From positions 245,274 to 309,273 of the forward strand of contig NZ_JAKGAS010000006.1 of the NCBI RefSeq assembly GCF_021532655.1: a stretch of DNA of 64,000 nucleotides, read 5' to 3'. Positions 44,942-53,950 of the stretch are shown one piece after another (the first letter of the stretch is position 1; every line of letters starts with the position of its first letter). The position numbers and the translations under genes are program-made. Source of the DNA: Paraglaciecola algarum (GTDB taxonomy: Bacteria; Pseudomonadota; Gammaproteobacteria; Enterobacterales; Alteromonadaceae). The notes beneath the pieces are model-generated. The model saw only the letters and a list, made by a program, of their open reading frames with translations, did no database searches and had not been told where the DNA came from.

Positions 44942-45868
44942 TTACTCTTTAACTTCTCCGATATTATCTACCACTTTATCTGCACTTTTAACGTGGGCAA
45001 TAATGTTTCTATCTTTATCAAGTTCAAATACATGATTACATTTTGCTGGTAAAGTGTCTAAACAATGCTCTGTGAGTCGTTGATAATGTTGTATAAAGTC
45101 TAATATTTGTTGTGGGTTCATTACACCATTAGCTTTTTGTTTGTCACCACTGTCTTCAAGTGAGGTTATTAGTTTTTGTTCTTGCTCTAATCGCCAAGTA
45201 TATACATCGTCGAAGGAAGGAGCTTTAAACATTACCCATAGGTCCATAAATTGATACAAAGGTTTATAGTGAATATTGAGTTGGTTATTTATGTAATTCC
45301 TCCATAAACCAAGACTGTCTTTACGCTCTTCCATTAAATTTACTGGGGTAGCTAGTGCTTTATGCTCTTGAGCTTCAACTCCCCAACACCAACCTTCAAA
45401 AATAACAATATCCACTGTGGAATCTAACTGAGTCCATTCTTTTTTAGGAAATGGGTTATCTGTTGCTTTATTAAATCTTGGGATAGTAACTGGTAAATGA
45501 TTGGCTTTTAGGTTTTGCAGGGCGGTTTTTGCTAATTGTGTGTCATGAGTACCTGGAACGCCTCGGGTTTGAAAAAGAGGATGAACATCTCTTGCCAGAA
45601 TACTTCTATCAGCTTGGCTATAGTAGAAGTCATCTAATGACATTATGACCACTTTCATACTAAATTCGGCTTCTATGTAGCTTTTTAAAAACTCTGACAA
45701 GGTTGACTTACCAGAGCCTTGGCAGCCATTAATACCAACAAAATAGGGAATCTTTGCACCACCGTGGTGCGACACTATTTCCTTAGCTAATGGAATAAAG
45801 TGCTCAGTCACAATCGTCTTAAAACCACTAGGCAGCCTATGGGTATTGATAAACGTATCTATTGTCAT
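44942..45868 (-). CDS. D-glycerate 3-kinase (P-loop, GLYK type)
   Basis: The 308-residue protein has a P-loop GINGCQGSGKSTL near residues 45-57, VVIMSLDDFYYSQADR near 73-88, DVHPLFQTRGVPGTHD near 94-109 and FEGWCWGV near 157-164, the pattern of plant-type D-glycerate 3-kinase and its bacterial relatives. It should convert the glycerate released by the phosphorylase into 3-phosphoglycerate, the GpgS acceptor, closing the cycle. It is the first gene of the four-gene operon and is divergent from the STAND regulator 205 bases away. Confidence 0.87.
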   Translation of the reverse strand: MTIDTFINTHRLPSGFKTIVTEHFIPLAKEIVSHHGGAKIPYFVGINGCQGSGKSTLSEFLKSYIEAEFSMKVVIMSLDDFYYSQADRSILARDVHPLFQTRGVPGTHDTQLAKTALQNLKANHLPVTIPRFNKATDNPFPKKEWTQLDSTVDIVIFEGWCWGVEAQEHKALATPVNLMEERKDSLGLWRNYINNQLNIHYKPLYQFMDLWVMFKAPSFDDVYTWRLEQEQKLITSLEDSGDKQKANGVMNPQQILDFIQHYQRLTEHCLDTLPAKCNHVFELDKDRNIIAHVKSADKVVDNIGEVKE

Positions 45869-46073
45869 GTTTTATATGTCCCCTATGTAGCAATTATTTC
45901 TTAGTTGGAATAAGCGCATTTCCTTTACTGAAAAATAGGATTACAACTAATGTGCCAATTACTTTTATTAAGGTTAAATTATTAGGGCATTGAATTCACT
46001 TACAAAAATCATTAGTCTTTCAAAATTAAGGTAAAGTAATTCAGCAAAAATCTACGGATATATAATAACAATA

Positions 46074-49000
46074 ATGAATTCTAGGCTGTTTTTTATAGGC
46101 AAGTGGCAAGTAACGTCTGCTAATAACACCCTTCGTAATGGGCTGGTGACAAAACAATTAGAACCCAAAGCTATGGACGTTTTGGTATTATTGTGTCAAC
46201 AACAAGGTGAAGTGTTAAGTGCCGAACAAATTATCAGTCAATGTTGGGGTAATGCCGACATGGGTGATAACCCTATCCATAAAGCTATTACCCAATTACG
46301 CAAAGCCCTTGACGACAAAGCCAGTGCTCCTACCTACATTGAGACCATACGTAAGCGTGGTTATCGAGTCATTGCTAATATTGAATTCCCTTTAAGTGAC
46401 ACGCTTTCAACAAGTAAAACTAATTGGCAAAATGGCTCTCCTTTTCCGGGCTTAAGTGCATTTGATACCAAAGAAGCGTCAGTCTTTTTTGGTCGAAATG
46501 CACAAATATTAAACTTGTTGGAACGTTTATCGGTTCAAATAAATCAAGGCCGAGGATTTTGTTTGTTGCTTGGCCCTAGTGGTACCGGTAAATCGTCTTT
46601 GGTAAATGCAGGGTTATTACCTCGTTTGTTATGTGAGAACGGTTTCGATGGCTTCCGAGTTTTGTCCTACACCACCCTAGATTTAGCCGATGTAGCCAAA
46701 AATCGATTATTCGTCGATTTAGCGTCAACTATGCTCGATTGGGATATCAATGGCCAAGTGGTATTTGAAAATTTAAGTGCGGATACTTTAGCGGAAAAAC
46801 TCAGAAGCAATATAGCTGAAGTGCTATCTTTGTTAAGCTCGTTTATGCAGATAAACCAAAACTCAAATACCAACAATCAGCTGTTTATATTTATTGATCG
46901 CCTTGAGGTGATTTTATCTTCCCCTTTATTTAATGATTTTGAACGCCAACAATTTATCGGTTTGATGGATTTATTTGCCTCTACTGGGCACGTGATAGTT
47001 GTGAGTGCCTGTCGAAATGACTTTTATCCTTTATTAGCTGAATACAAAACATTAATGGACGGTAAAGATAGTGGGGCGCATTTTGATTTAATGCCTCCTA
47101 CTCGTAACGAGCTAATGCATATGATCCGTCTACCAGCCGAAGCGGCAGGGTTGACCTGGGCACTAGATCAAACGACTAATATTTCCCTTGACGAAATATT
47201 GTGTGAGCAGGCGGCGCGCCATCCTGATTCATTGCCTATGTTGCAATACACCTTACAAGAGTTGTACTTACAACGTAGCGAGAAAGACGAACTACTTTAT
47301 TCAGTGTATCAAGAACTGGGTGGCATTGAAGGCGCTATAGGCAAAAAAGCTGAAGAGGTCTTTATTAAGTTACCTAAAGAACAACAGGTAGAGCTTGCGT
47401 ATTTATTATCTCAATTGGTCACTGTAAATGCAGAAGATGAATCCGCACATGAGAATATCACTAGTCGCGCAGCGCGTTGGTCGCAACTCACAAACCAAGC
47501 TCAAAAAGAATTAGTCCAGGCTATGGTAGATAGCCGTTTGTTTGTGTCTCATTTGAAACAAGGCCAAGCCTGCTTTAGTTTGGCTCACGAAGCGCTGTTA
47601 CGCAGATGGCCAAGGGCCGCCAAATGGATTAGTGAACATCAGGAAAGCTTAACAATCAAAAGTCGCCTGCAACAGCTAAGTGAAAAGTGGATTGCAGAAG
47701 GCAAAAGTACTGCTTATTTATTGGCCAAAGGTAAACCTTTATTAGAAGCTAAAGCTTTACAAACCAATCCCATATTCGCCCTAAGCTCCCAAGAACAAGA
47801 CTTTATTAATGCCTCACAAAAACAATTTAAAAACCGTTTATGGTTAAGCCGTATGGTCATTGCCTGTTTGTGCTTCTTAACTATTACATCGGTATTCATG
47901 AGCATCAAAAGTTATGAGGCAGAGACGCTAGCGCAACAAAAACGAGTGGAAGCTGAAAGCCTATTAGGCTTTATGGTAGGTGACTTTGCTGACAAACTTC
48001 GTAGTGTAAAACGAATGGATTTGCTTGATGGCATAAGTAACAAAGCCTTGGAATACTTTTCAAATCAAGATACACAACAAAGCTCATTTCTATCTTTGTT
48101 AGACACAACCCTCAACAAAAAATCTCAATTCCAACATGCGCAAACATTACAAGCCATGGGCGAGGTGGCCTATTCTCGAGGGAAAACCCAAGAGGCGGAA
48201 CAAGCATTTAGTACGGCTAAAGAGTTATTAGGTGACTTGTTGTTAACAGATAACGCGAATTTAGATTTACTCAAGATGTTAGGCGCCAATGCTTTTTGGT
48301 TGGGGCAACTTAAGTATGACGAAAGTGACTTTGAGGGGGCAAAACCCTATTATTATTTGTACAAAAAATATAGCGAAATAATGTACGGTATTGATCCAGA
48401 AGGCCTAGATAGTTTGGTGGAATTGTATAATTCAGACAATATCCTCGGTTCTGTTTACCTAGAATTGCAAGATTACGCAAAAGCAAAATTATCCTTTGAA
48501 TCGTCCTTAACATATAACAATACTGCTATATTACTATTTCCTAACGATAATTTGTTACTCTCAGATAAAGCAGACACTTTATCTTGGATAGCCACAACTG
48601 AACAACATTTAGGGAATCTAACGAGAACTACAGAGCATTTAAAGGAGGGAAACAAAACTCTAGTTCAAGTGCTAAAGGTAGAGCCTAATAATGCCGCATA
48701 TGTAGAACGATTGGCTTATTCGAATTGGATGCTTGGAAAGCTAATGGCTTCTTTAAACAATTACTCTACTGCCTACAAACACATATCTGAAGCATTAATA
48801 TTGATTAATCAAGTATTAGAGCAAGATCCGAATAATAAAAAGTGGGCTACAGATAACTTGGAGTTAACCCTAACGAAAGCCTCGTATGCCGAAAAACTAA
48901 ACTTACCCCTGAATGAAAATTTGTTAATTGAGATGATTTCTCAAATTGATAAGGAAAATTTAAACTCAAATATAATAATTGAAACGATTACTTACTTTCA

Positions 49001-49337
49001 AAATAAAGGTGACTGGGCAAATAGCCTTCATTATATTGAGTTATTTAAATCCAATTTCTTAGATAAAAGAACATCCAATTTTGCAGACCCTAAGTACCTG
49101 TTGGCCTCTGCAAAGTATAAACTACTTCAATCTCGACAGTTATCATATGAAGGTAAGGTAAAACAAAAAGAAAACTTGTGCGCAAACGCCATCAATCTTT
49201 TAAAACCTTTGTTAACCCAAAGTCACAATTATGAATACTTAATTCCCTACGTAACAGCTCACAAGTGCTTGGATAAGACTTCAGAAGTAAATAGCTTAAT
49301 CCAATATTTAGTCACAATTGGAATTGAACAAAATTAA
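46074..49337 (+). CDS. Winged-helix / STAND NTPase / TM / TPR membrane regulator
   Basis: The 1087-residue protein combines an OmpR/PhoB-type winged helix (about residues 1-105; EPKAMDVLVLLCQQ, IHKAITQLRKALDD, YIETIRKRGYRVIAN), an nSTAND-type ATPase (about 123-560) opening with PFPGLSAFDTKEASVFFGR, Walker A GPSGTGKSS (167-175) and Walker B LFIFIDRLE near 269, one transmembrane helix near 592-611, and a C-terminal half with TPR-like helix pairs (AEQAFSTAKELLGD, AKLSFESSLTYN). This suggests a membrane DNA-binding protein whose TPR part senses outside the membrane and whose ATPase sets its oligomeric state. Target genes are unknown; the next gene is in the same unit. Confidence 0.85.
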   Translation: MNSRLFFIGKWQVTSANNTLRNGLVTKQLEPKAMDVLVLLCQQQGEVLSAEQIISQCWGNADMGDNPIHKAITQLRKALDDKASAPTYIETIRKRGYRVIANIEFPLSDTLSTSKTNWQNGSPFPGLSAFDTKEASVFFGRNAQILNLLERLSVQINQGRGFCLLLGPSGTGKSSLVNAGLLPRLLCENGFDGFRVLSYTTLDLADVAKNRLFVDLASTMLDWDINGQVVFENLSADTLAEKLRSNIAEVLSLLSSFMQINQNSNTNNQLFIFIDRLEVILSSPLFNDFERQQFIGLMDLFASTGHVIVVSACRNDFYPLLAEYKTLMDGKDSGAHFDLMPPTRNELMHMIRLPAEAAGLTWALDQTTNISLDEILCEQAARHPDSLPMLQYTLQELYLQRSEKDELLYSVYQELGGIEGAIGKKAEEVFIKLPKEQQVELAYLLSQLVTVNAEDESAHENITSRAARWSQLTNQAQKELVQAMVDSRLFVSHLKQGQACFSLAHEALLRRWPRAAKWISEHQESLTIKSRLQQLSEKWIAEGKSTAYLLAKGKPLLEAKALQTNPIFALSSQEQDFINASQKQFKNRLWLSRMVIACLCFLTITSVFMSIKSYEAETLAQQKRVEAESLLGFMVGDFADKLRSVKRMDLLDGISNKALEYFSNQDTQQSSFLSLLDTTLNKKSQFQHAQTLQAMGEVAYSRGKTQEAEQAFSTAKELLGDLLLTDNANLDLLKMLGANAFWLGQLKYDESDFEGAKPYYYLYKKYSEIMYGIDPEGLDSLVELYNSDNILGSVYLELQDYAKAKLSFESSLTYNNTAILLFPNDNLLLSDKADTLSWIATTEQHLGNLTRTTEHLKEGNKTLVQVLKVEPNNAAYVERLAYSNWMLGKLMASLNNYSTAYKHISEALILINQVLEQDPNNKKWATDNLELTLTKASYAEKLNLPLNENLLIEMISQIDKENLNSNIIIETITYFQNKGDWANSLHYIELFKSNFLDKRTSNFADPKYLLASAKYKLLQSRQLSYEGKVKQKENLCANAINLLKPLLTQSHNYEYLIPYVTAHKCLDKTSEVNSLIQYLVTIGIEQN

Positions 49338-49365
49338 CTAATTTAAAACAAAAAGGAAAGTTCAA

Positions 49366-49707
49366 ATGAGTCAAAATATTAGTACCACAGTAAATATCAC
49401 AAATGGTATTGCTACCTTTAATTACCATCCCGAAGGAATAATCAATGTTACTCAAGAAAGTGATGTAATATTTTCTTTGAGTGCTGAATGCAGCCCGGCC
49501 GTTTCTTTTAAACAACCGCTAACTGCCTATATACCTATTGATGCAACTAAGGATGTAACACCAAATTTGTCATCTGATGGCCAGAGTTTAACCTTATCTG
49601 ATTCAGACATAGATCAAGAAACCATATGTATTCAATTAGTTGTAGAAGATGCACATGGTAATCAATATGCGAGTCCTGATCCTAGGATGGTTAATTACCC
49701 TCGTTAA
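49366..49707 (+). CDS. Small beta-rich protein paired with the STAND regulator
   Basis: I do not firmly recognise this 113-residue acidic protein. It has no signal peptide or transmembrane helix, alternates short hydrophobic strands (VNITNGIATFNYHP, ICIQLVVEDAHG) in an Ig-like way, and ends in a Pro-rich tail (ASPDPRMVNYPR). It starts 28 bases after the STAND protein with AAAGGAAAG as Shine-Dalgarno and is followed by a terminator, so the two form one transcription unit. It could be a ligand, cargo or modulator of the regulator. Confidence 0.7.
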   Translation: MSQNISTTVNITNGIATFNYHPEGIINVTQESDVIFSLSAECSPAVSFKQPLTAYIPIDATKDVTPNLSSDGQSLTLSDSDIDQETICIQLVVEDAHGNQYASPDPRMVNYPR

Positions 49708-49725
49708 TATTTCCCTAATTTAAAG

Positions 49726-49745
49726 CTCAGTATTTACTGAGTTTT
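49726..49745 (+). terminator. Terminator of the STAND/small-protein unit
   Basis: CTCAGT (49726-49731) pairs with ACTGAG (49736-49741) around ATTT, followed by TTTTACTTTTG. It lies just after the small-protein gene on the same strand. Confidence 0.6.
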
Positions 49746-49822
49746 ACTTTTGTCTTTTTAAATTAACATATTAATATCAGTTAGTTACAATCAGAAGGTT
49801 ACCAGAAGGTAAAAATCAAAAA

Positions 49823-49871
49823 TTCTCAATAAACTGTTTTACATCGAATTAGCGATGTAACTTATTGAGAA
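49823..49871 (+). promoter_or_regulatory. Nested hairpin in the leader of the PAS-GGDEF gene
   Basis: The outer stem TTCTCAATAA (49823-49832) / TTATTGAGAA (49862-49871) encloses an inner stem TTACATCG (49839-49846) / CGATGTAA (49853-49860) with loop AATTAG. The purine-rich Shine-Dalgarno (GAGAAAG, 49867-49873) is partly inside the outer stem, 7 bases before the ATG, so folding could block translation. Alternatively the palindromes are protein-binding sites. Confidence 0.55.
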
Positions 49872-49877
49872 AGTAAA

Positions 49878-50873
49878 ATGCCAGATTCAACCTCTATAGA
49901 AACTAAAAACGGCCAATCAAAAAAGCAACATTTGTTGTTCAAAACACTATCAAAACCAATTTATGACCAAAGCATTACTTCCATAGTGAACATGATCAAT
50001 TTTATTGCTGAAGGTATTTTTGTGATTAACCAAGAAGGGGTGATAGAAGCGTTAAATCCATTAGCCGCAAAATTTTTTGGCGATTCTAAAGAAAACTTAA
50101 TCGGCCAAAAATGGTTTTCTCATTTACATGATGGTTGTCGTGAAGACTATGAATATATATTGTCTAACTGGAGCAAAACTGAGTCTAAAGGTAATTTAAA
50201 TTATGGTCCCAAAGAAGTATTAATTACGCGCACTGATGGCACTTGGTTAGAAGCCGACTTGTCCTTGTCTAGTTTGGCTGGATTATCTGCCGAGACAGGA
50301 AACCTAATTGTTGGGGTTTTGCATAATCTAACCGAACATAAAAAAGAATACAGTGAATTACGCCGGCAAGCCTACACCGATCACTTAACCGGTTTATCTA
50401 ATCGATATGCCCTAGATAAAAAACTACAAAGCAATTGGCAAGAAAGTGTACGAGATAATCAACCATTGAGTCTAATCATTATCGACGTTGATTACTTTAA
50501 ATGTTTTAACGATGAATTTGGCCATGTGAACGGTGATAAGTGTTTACAAAAAATTGCCAAAGTTATCGAAGACTATCTACCTACTCGAGAATGTATCGCT
50601 GCCCGTTATGGTGGTGAAGAGTTTGCTGTGATTCTACCTAGATGTGATATTCATAATGCTTCAGGTATTGCCGGTTTGATCCAACAAAAAATTAGTTCAT
50701 TAAGTTTTGCTGATATTGGATTGCCAGCATCTTTTAGAGTAACAGTAAGCCAAGGTATTGCCTGTGAGCAAGATGGTAAACATCAAACATCAGAAGCATT
50801 AATTTGTGCCGCAGATGCTGCCTTGTACACTTCTAAAGCAGAGGGGAGAAACCGCATTTCTAAAGCATCATAG
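49878..50873 (+). CDS. PAS-GGDEF diguanylate cyclase
   Basis: The 331-residue cytoplasmic protein has a PAS domain (about residues 33-155; FIAEGIFVINQEGVIEALN, WLEADLSLSSL) followed by a GGDEF domain (about 165-330) with DHLTGLSNRYAL, IDVDYFKCFNDEFGHVNGD and the intact active site RYGGEEFAVILPR. It should make cyclic di-GMP in response to a PAS ligand. There is no transmembrane helix. The leader hairpin may control its translation. It stands alone, between the STAND unit and the moa operon, about 340 bases before moaA. Confidence 0.92.
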   Translation: MPDSTSIETKNGQSKKQHLLFKTLSKPIYDQSITSIVNMINFIAEGIFVINQEGVIEALNPLAAKFFGDSKENLIGQKWFSHLHDGCREDYEYILSNWSKTESKGNLNYGPKEVLITRTDGTWLEADLSLSSLAGLSAETGNLIVGVLHNLTEHKKEYSELRRQAYTDHLTGLSNRYALDKKLQSNWQESVRDNQPLSLIIIDVDYFKCFNDEFGHVNGDKCLQKIAKVIEDYLPTRECIAARYGGEEFAVILPRCDIHNASGIAGLIQQKISSLSFADIGLPASFRVTVSQGIACEQDGKHQTSEALICAADAALYTSKAEGRNRISKAS

Positions 50874-51030
50874 GTTATGTGTTGTCACAAAAAAACTAAA
50901 CCAGCTTTATTTTTTTGTTACATTTTTCAGCTATATTTATGTCGTTTGGGATTACTCAGAGTCAAGAATATGGTACAAATACATATATGCACTGTTAATT
51001 AATATGTGAAATAATTTTTAACAGTATTTA

Positions 51031-51170
51031 TAGCTCCGAGCCGCTTCATCTAAACCTCAAGAATTACTCTTAAGACAAGTTGCTGTGGCCGTGGATTTGT
51101 AGGCTAATTGATATTTGAATTAGTTTGCAATATTCGCCAGGGTTGCAAGAGAAATCGAACAGCCTCCCGT
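51031..51170 (+). promoter_or_regulatory. Moco (molybdenum cofactor) riboswitch
   Basis: The leader of moaA contains the conserved blocks of the Moco RNA motif: CTCCGAGCCGCTTC near 51034, a GCTGTGGCC block near 51081, CGCCAGGGTTGCAAGAGAAA near 51135, and AACAGCCTCCCG near 51158. Its place directly upstream of the Moco synthesis operon fits. Such RNAs sense molybdenum (or tungsten) cofactor and usually lower expression when it is plentiful. The call is by eye from remembered consensus; no folding was run. Confidence 0.8.
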
Positions 51171-51192
51171 AAACACTAGCTAATTAGTGTTT
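51171..51192 (+). promoter_or_regulatory. Hairpin after the Moco aptamer, likely expression platform
   Basis: AAACACTA pairs with TAGTGTTT around GCTAAT, directly after the aptamer and before the GGAAAGG Shine-Dalgarno of moaA (51199-51205). It may link ligand binding to translation or termination; the T tract after it is weak. Confidence 0.5.
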
Positions 51193-51217
51193 AAATTTGG
51201 AAAGGTGTTAACAAAAC

Positions 51218-52186
51218 ATGTTAGAAGATAAATTTGGGCGCCGTTTCCATTACTTACGGCTGTCTATCACTGACGTGTGTAACTTTAAGTGCGACTATTG
51301 TTTGCCAGATGGTTACACCTGTGACAGTGATAGAGACTTCCTTTCGCTTAGGGAAATACAAACTTTAGTAAAAGGTTTTGCAGCTTTGGGTACATCCAAG
51401 GTACGCGTAACCGGTGGCGAACCCTCTCTACGTAAAGACTTACCAGCAATTATTGCTACTTGCGCCAATACCCAAGGTATTGAACACGTTGCGATGACAA
51501 CTAATGGTTATAAGCTCGAATCAGACATTCAAAAATGGGTGGATGCAGGGCTTGATTCATTAAATATCAGTATTGATAGTTTAGATCCTCGTATGTTTCA
51601 GTCAATTACGGGCCACGACAAATTGACTTCAATTTTAACTGGTATCGACAAAGCATTAGCTTTGGGCGTAAAGGTTAAAGTTAATGCTGTACTGCTCAAA
51701 CAATACAATTCCTCAGAGTTAAATCAGTTTTTAAACTGGGTGAAAAAAACGCCTATTAGTTTCCGTTTAATTGAGCTCATGCAAACCGGTGATAATCAAG
51801 CATTCTTTAAGAAAAATCATGTTTCAGGTTTGCCCATCAAAGCGCAACTACTTGAGCAAGGTTGGAGCCAGTTAATTAGAGACAAAGCCGCAGGCCCAGC
51901 TCAAGAGTTTTACCATCCAGATTTTGCCGGACGTATTGGCTTAATAATGCCTTATAGCAAAGACTTTTGTAATACCTGTAACCGCTTAAGAGTGTCGGCT
52001 ACAGGTAAGTTACATTTATGTTTGTTTGCCGATCAAGGTTTAGATATTCGACCTGCTTTGCAACAAGAGGATAGTCAAGTCTTAGAAACACAATTGCATG
52101 GTTTATTAGGTGATAAAGAAGCGACACATTGGCTGCAAGACGGATACACAGGCGGCACTAAACATTTGGCCATGTTAGGTGGGTAA
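51218..52186 (+). CDS. moaA: GTP 3',8-cyclase (radical SAM)
   Basis: MoaA starts molybdopterin synthesis by cyclising GTP. The 322-residue protein has the radical-SAM cluster motif CNFKCDYC at residues 21-28, RVTGGEPSLRKDL near 63-75, the second cluster cysteines in FCNTCNRLR near 248-256 with a further Cys near 266, and the C-terminal Gly-Gly (MLGG) the family needs. Length is normal. It is the first gene of the riboswitch-led operon, with mobA 38 bases downstream. Confidence 0.96.
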   Translation: MLEDKFGRRFHYLRLSITDVCNFKCDYCLPDGYTCDSDRDFLSLREIQTLVKGFAALGTSKVRVTGGEPSLRKDLPAIIATCANTQGIEHVAMTTNGYKLESDIQKWVDAGLDSLNISIDSLDPRMFQSITGHDKLTSILTGIDKALALGVKVKVNAVLLKQYNSSELNQFLNWVKKTPISFRLIELMQTGDNQAFFKKNHVSGLPIKAQLLEQGWSQLIRDKAAGPAQEFYHPDFAGRIGLIMPYSKDFCNTCNRLRVSATGKLHLCLFADQGLDIRPALQQEDSQVLETQLHGLLGDKEATHWLQDGYTGGTKHLAMLGG

Positions 52187-52223
52187 TATTGGCTTCTTTA
52201 TATTTTCCATTAAGTAAGTTGAT

Positions 52224-52829
52224 ATGTTAGCTGGCGTGGTCTTAGCAGGCGGAAAGTCAACGCGAATGGGCCAAGATAAAAGCCAACTGACCCTAACTGA
52301 CAATAAAACCAATTTATTAACCTTGAGCCAAAATTTATTGGCGAACTTAGCGGGTGAAAACGTTTGGGTGAGTGGTGAAAAACACCACAATGGTCTGCCT
52401 GATGAGTTTGCGGATTGTGGGCCATTATCGGGAATATACAGTGCGTTGGCTTATTTTAAACAAGAACAACCATCAATAGACGAAGTGATCTTTTTACCAG
52501 TAGATATGCCATTTTTAAGGGTAGGGGATTTAGAGCTTTTGTGGGAGAGAGGTAGACGAGTTCAATCTTTATGTAGTTATCAAGACCATATATTTCCTTT
52601 ATACGTGTCTTTGTCTAGTTCTTTTTCAGCGGATTTTTTCAAATATATGCACCAACAATTATCAAAAGTTCAGGTAGTAAATACCGCGGGAAAAACTAGT
52701 AACCTGTCAATTCGAAAAGTATTAGCTAAATTTGACAGCATACAAATTAAAGCTATGGACCCTACATATTTGGTCAATATCAATACACAGCAAGAATGGC
52801 AACAACATAAAACTAATATAAAGATTTAA
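52224..52829 (+). CDS. mobA: Molybdenum cofactor guanylyltransferase
   Basis: MobA adds GMP to Moco to form the bis-MGD-type cofactor. The 201-residue protein has the nucleotide-binding start VVLAGGKSTRMGQDKSQL at residues 5-22, LSGIYSALAYF near 68-78 and the metal-binding FLPVDMPFL near 89-97. Its place between moaA and moaB shows that this host needs guanylated cofactor for enzymes of the DMSO reductase type. It starts 38 bases after moaA. Confidence 0.92.
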   Translation: MLAGVVLAGGKSTRMGQDKSQLTLTDNKTNLLTLSQNLLANLAGENVWVSGEKHHNGLPDEFADCGPLSGIYSALAYFKQEQPSIDEVIFLPVDMPFLRVGDLELLWERGRRVQSLCSYQDHIFPLYVSLSSSFSADFFKYMHQQLSKVQVVNTAGKTSNLSIRKVLAKFDSIQIKAMDPTYLVNINTQQEWQQHKTNIKI

Positions 52830-52879
52830 CAATCCTGTCTACAAGATTTAAGAATTTATTGGAGCTACAAGGTATTAAA

Positions 52880-53422
52880 ATGTCCTCAACAAACACTACT
52901 GATAAACAAGCATTGAATATTGCTGTGTTAACTGTGTCTGACACTAGAACAGAAGAAACCGATACGTCTGGCCGTTATTTGCAAAGTGTTGCCACTGAAG
53001 CGGGGCATCATGTTTTATATAAAGAAATTGTGATCGATGATAAGTATAAAATTCGAGCATTAGTTTCAAATTGGATCGCGTCTGATGATATACAAATAGT
53101 GTTGATAACAGGCGGTACAGGTTTTACTGCAAGAGACACTACACCAGAAGCCTTGCGACCTTTGTTTGATAAGAATATTGAAGGATTCGGAGAACTGTTT
53201 AGGCATATATCCTATACAGAAATAGGTACTTCAACTGTGCAATCTAGAGCTCTGGGTGGAATGGCAAATGGTACCGCAATATTTAGTATGCCTGGCTCTA
53301 CAGGGGCTTGTAAAACTGCTTGGAGGGGGATTTTAAAAGAACAATTAGACTCAACTCATAAGCCTTGTAATTTTGCGATCCATTTAAAAAATGTCCAGCA
53401 AAGCTGTGAAACTAGAGGTTAA
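52880..53422 (+). CDS. moaB: Molybdenum cofactor biosynthesis protein B
   Basis: MoaB belongs to the MogA/MoaB family that binds molybdopterin for adenylylation or metal insertion. The 180-residue product has AVLTVSDTRTEETDTSG near residues 14-30, VLITGGTGFTARDTTPEA near 76-93 and the FSMPGSTGACKTAW segment near 135-148. The longest frame starts with TTG at 52859, but ATG at 52880 has AAGG about 8 bases ahead and matches the family's short N-terminus. It ends 3 bases before moaC. Confidence 0.92.
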   Translation: MSSTNTTDKQALNIAVLTVSDTRTEETDTSGRYLQSVATEAGHHVLYKEIVIDDKYKIRALVSNWIASDDIQIVLITGGTGFTARDTTPEALRPLFDKNIEGFGELFRHISYTEIGTSTVQSRALGGMANGTAIFSMPGSTGACKTAWRGILKEQLDSTHKPCNFAIHLKNVQQSCETRG

Positions 53423-53425
53423 CCA

Positions 53426-53950
53426 ATGACCACAGAAACAAATTTCACTCATATAAATGAGCAAGGTAAGGCTAATATGGTGGATGTGACAGAAAAAAAT
53501 GTCACCCAACGTCAAGCCATAGCAGAAGGTTATATACGCATGTCAGAGTTAGCTTTTAGCAAACTTAAAGTCAACCAACATGCTAAAGGTGATGTATTGT
53601 CAATTGCTCGTATAGCCGGTATTCAAGGGGCTAAAAGGTGCAGTGATTTAATACCTCTGTGTCATCCACTTATGTTATCTAAAGTACAAATAGATTTTGA
53701 AACCTTAGATACATCTCGACAGGTGCGCATTATTGCTTTATGTAAATTGGCTGGCCAAACAGGTGTAGAAATGGAAGCCTTAACCGCAGTCAGTGTAGCG
53801 GCTTTAACTTTATTTGATATGTGTAAAGCAGTTGATCCACTAATGGAAATTGATGGTATCAGGGTGCTGAAAAAACAAGGTGGTAAAAGTGGTGATTGGC
53901 AAGTAGCTGACAAAAAGGTAGGTGATAACAAGGTTGAGCAGTTATGTTAA
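53426..53950 (+). CDS. moaC: Cyclic pyranopterin monophosphate synthase
   Basis: MoaC converts the MoaA product to cyclic pyranopterin monophosphate. The 174-residue protein has the family blocks [15 protein letters not shown] near residues 6-20, [14 protein letters not shown] near 70-83 (active-site His and Cys region) and [24 protein letters not shown] near 112-135, shown here by its ends [11 protein letters not shown] and DMCKA. Length is slightly above the usual 160 because of a polar C-terminus. Its end overlaps the moaD start by 7 bases. Confidence 0.95.
   Translation: MTTETNFTHINEQGKANMVDVTEKNVTQRQAIAEGYIRMSELAFSKLKVNQHAKGDVLSIARIAGIQGAKRCSDLIPLCHPLMLSKVQIDFETLDTSRQVRIIALCKLAGQTGVEMEALTAVSVAALTLFDMCKAVDPLMEIDGIRVLKKQGGKSGDWQVADKKVGDNKVEQLC

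Noticed and set aside
46074..49707. Anti-phage STAND (Avs-like) defence system
   Set aside because: The protein starts with an OmpR-type DNA-binding domain, has a membrane helix and lacks a nuclease or other toxic effector; no defence genes are near. A regulator is more likely.
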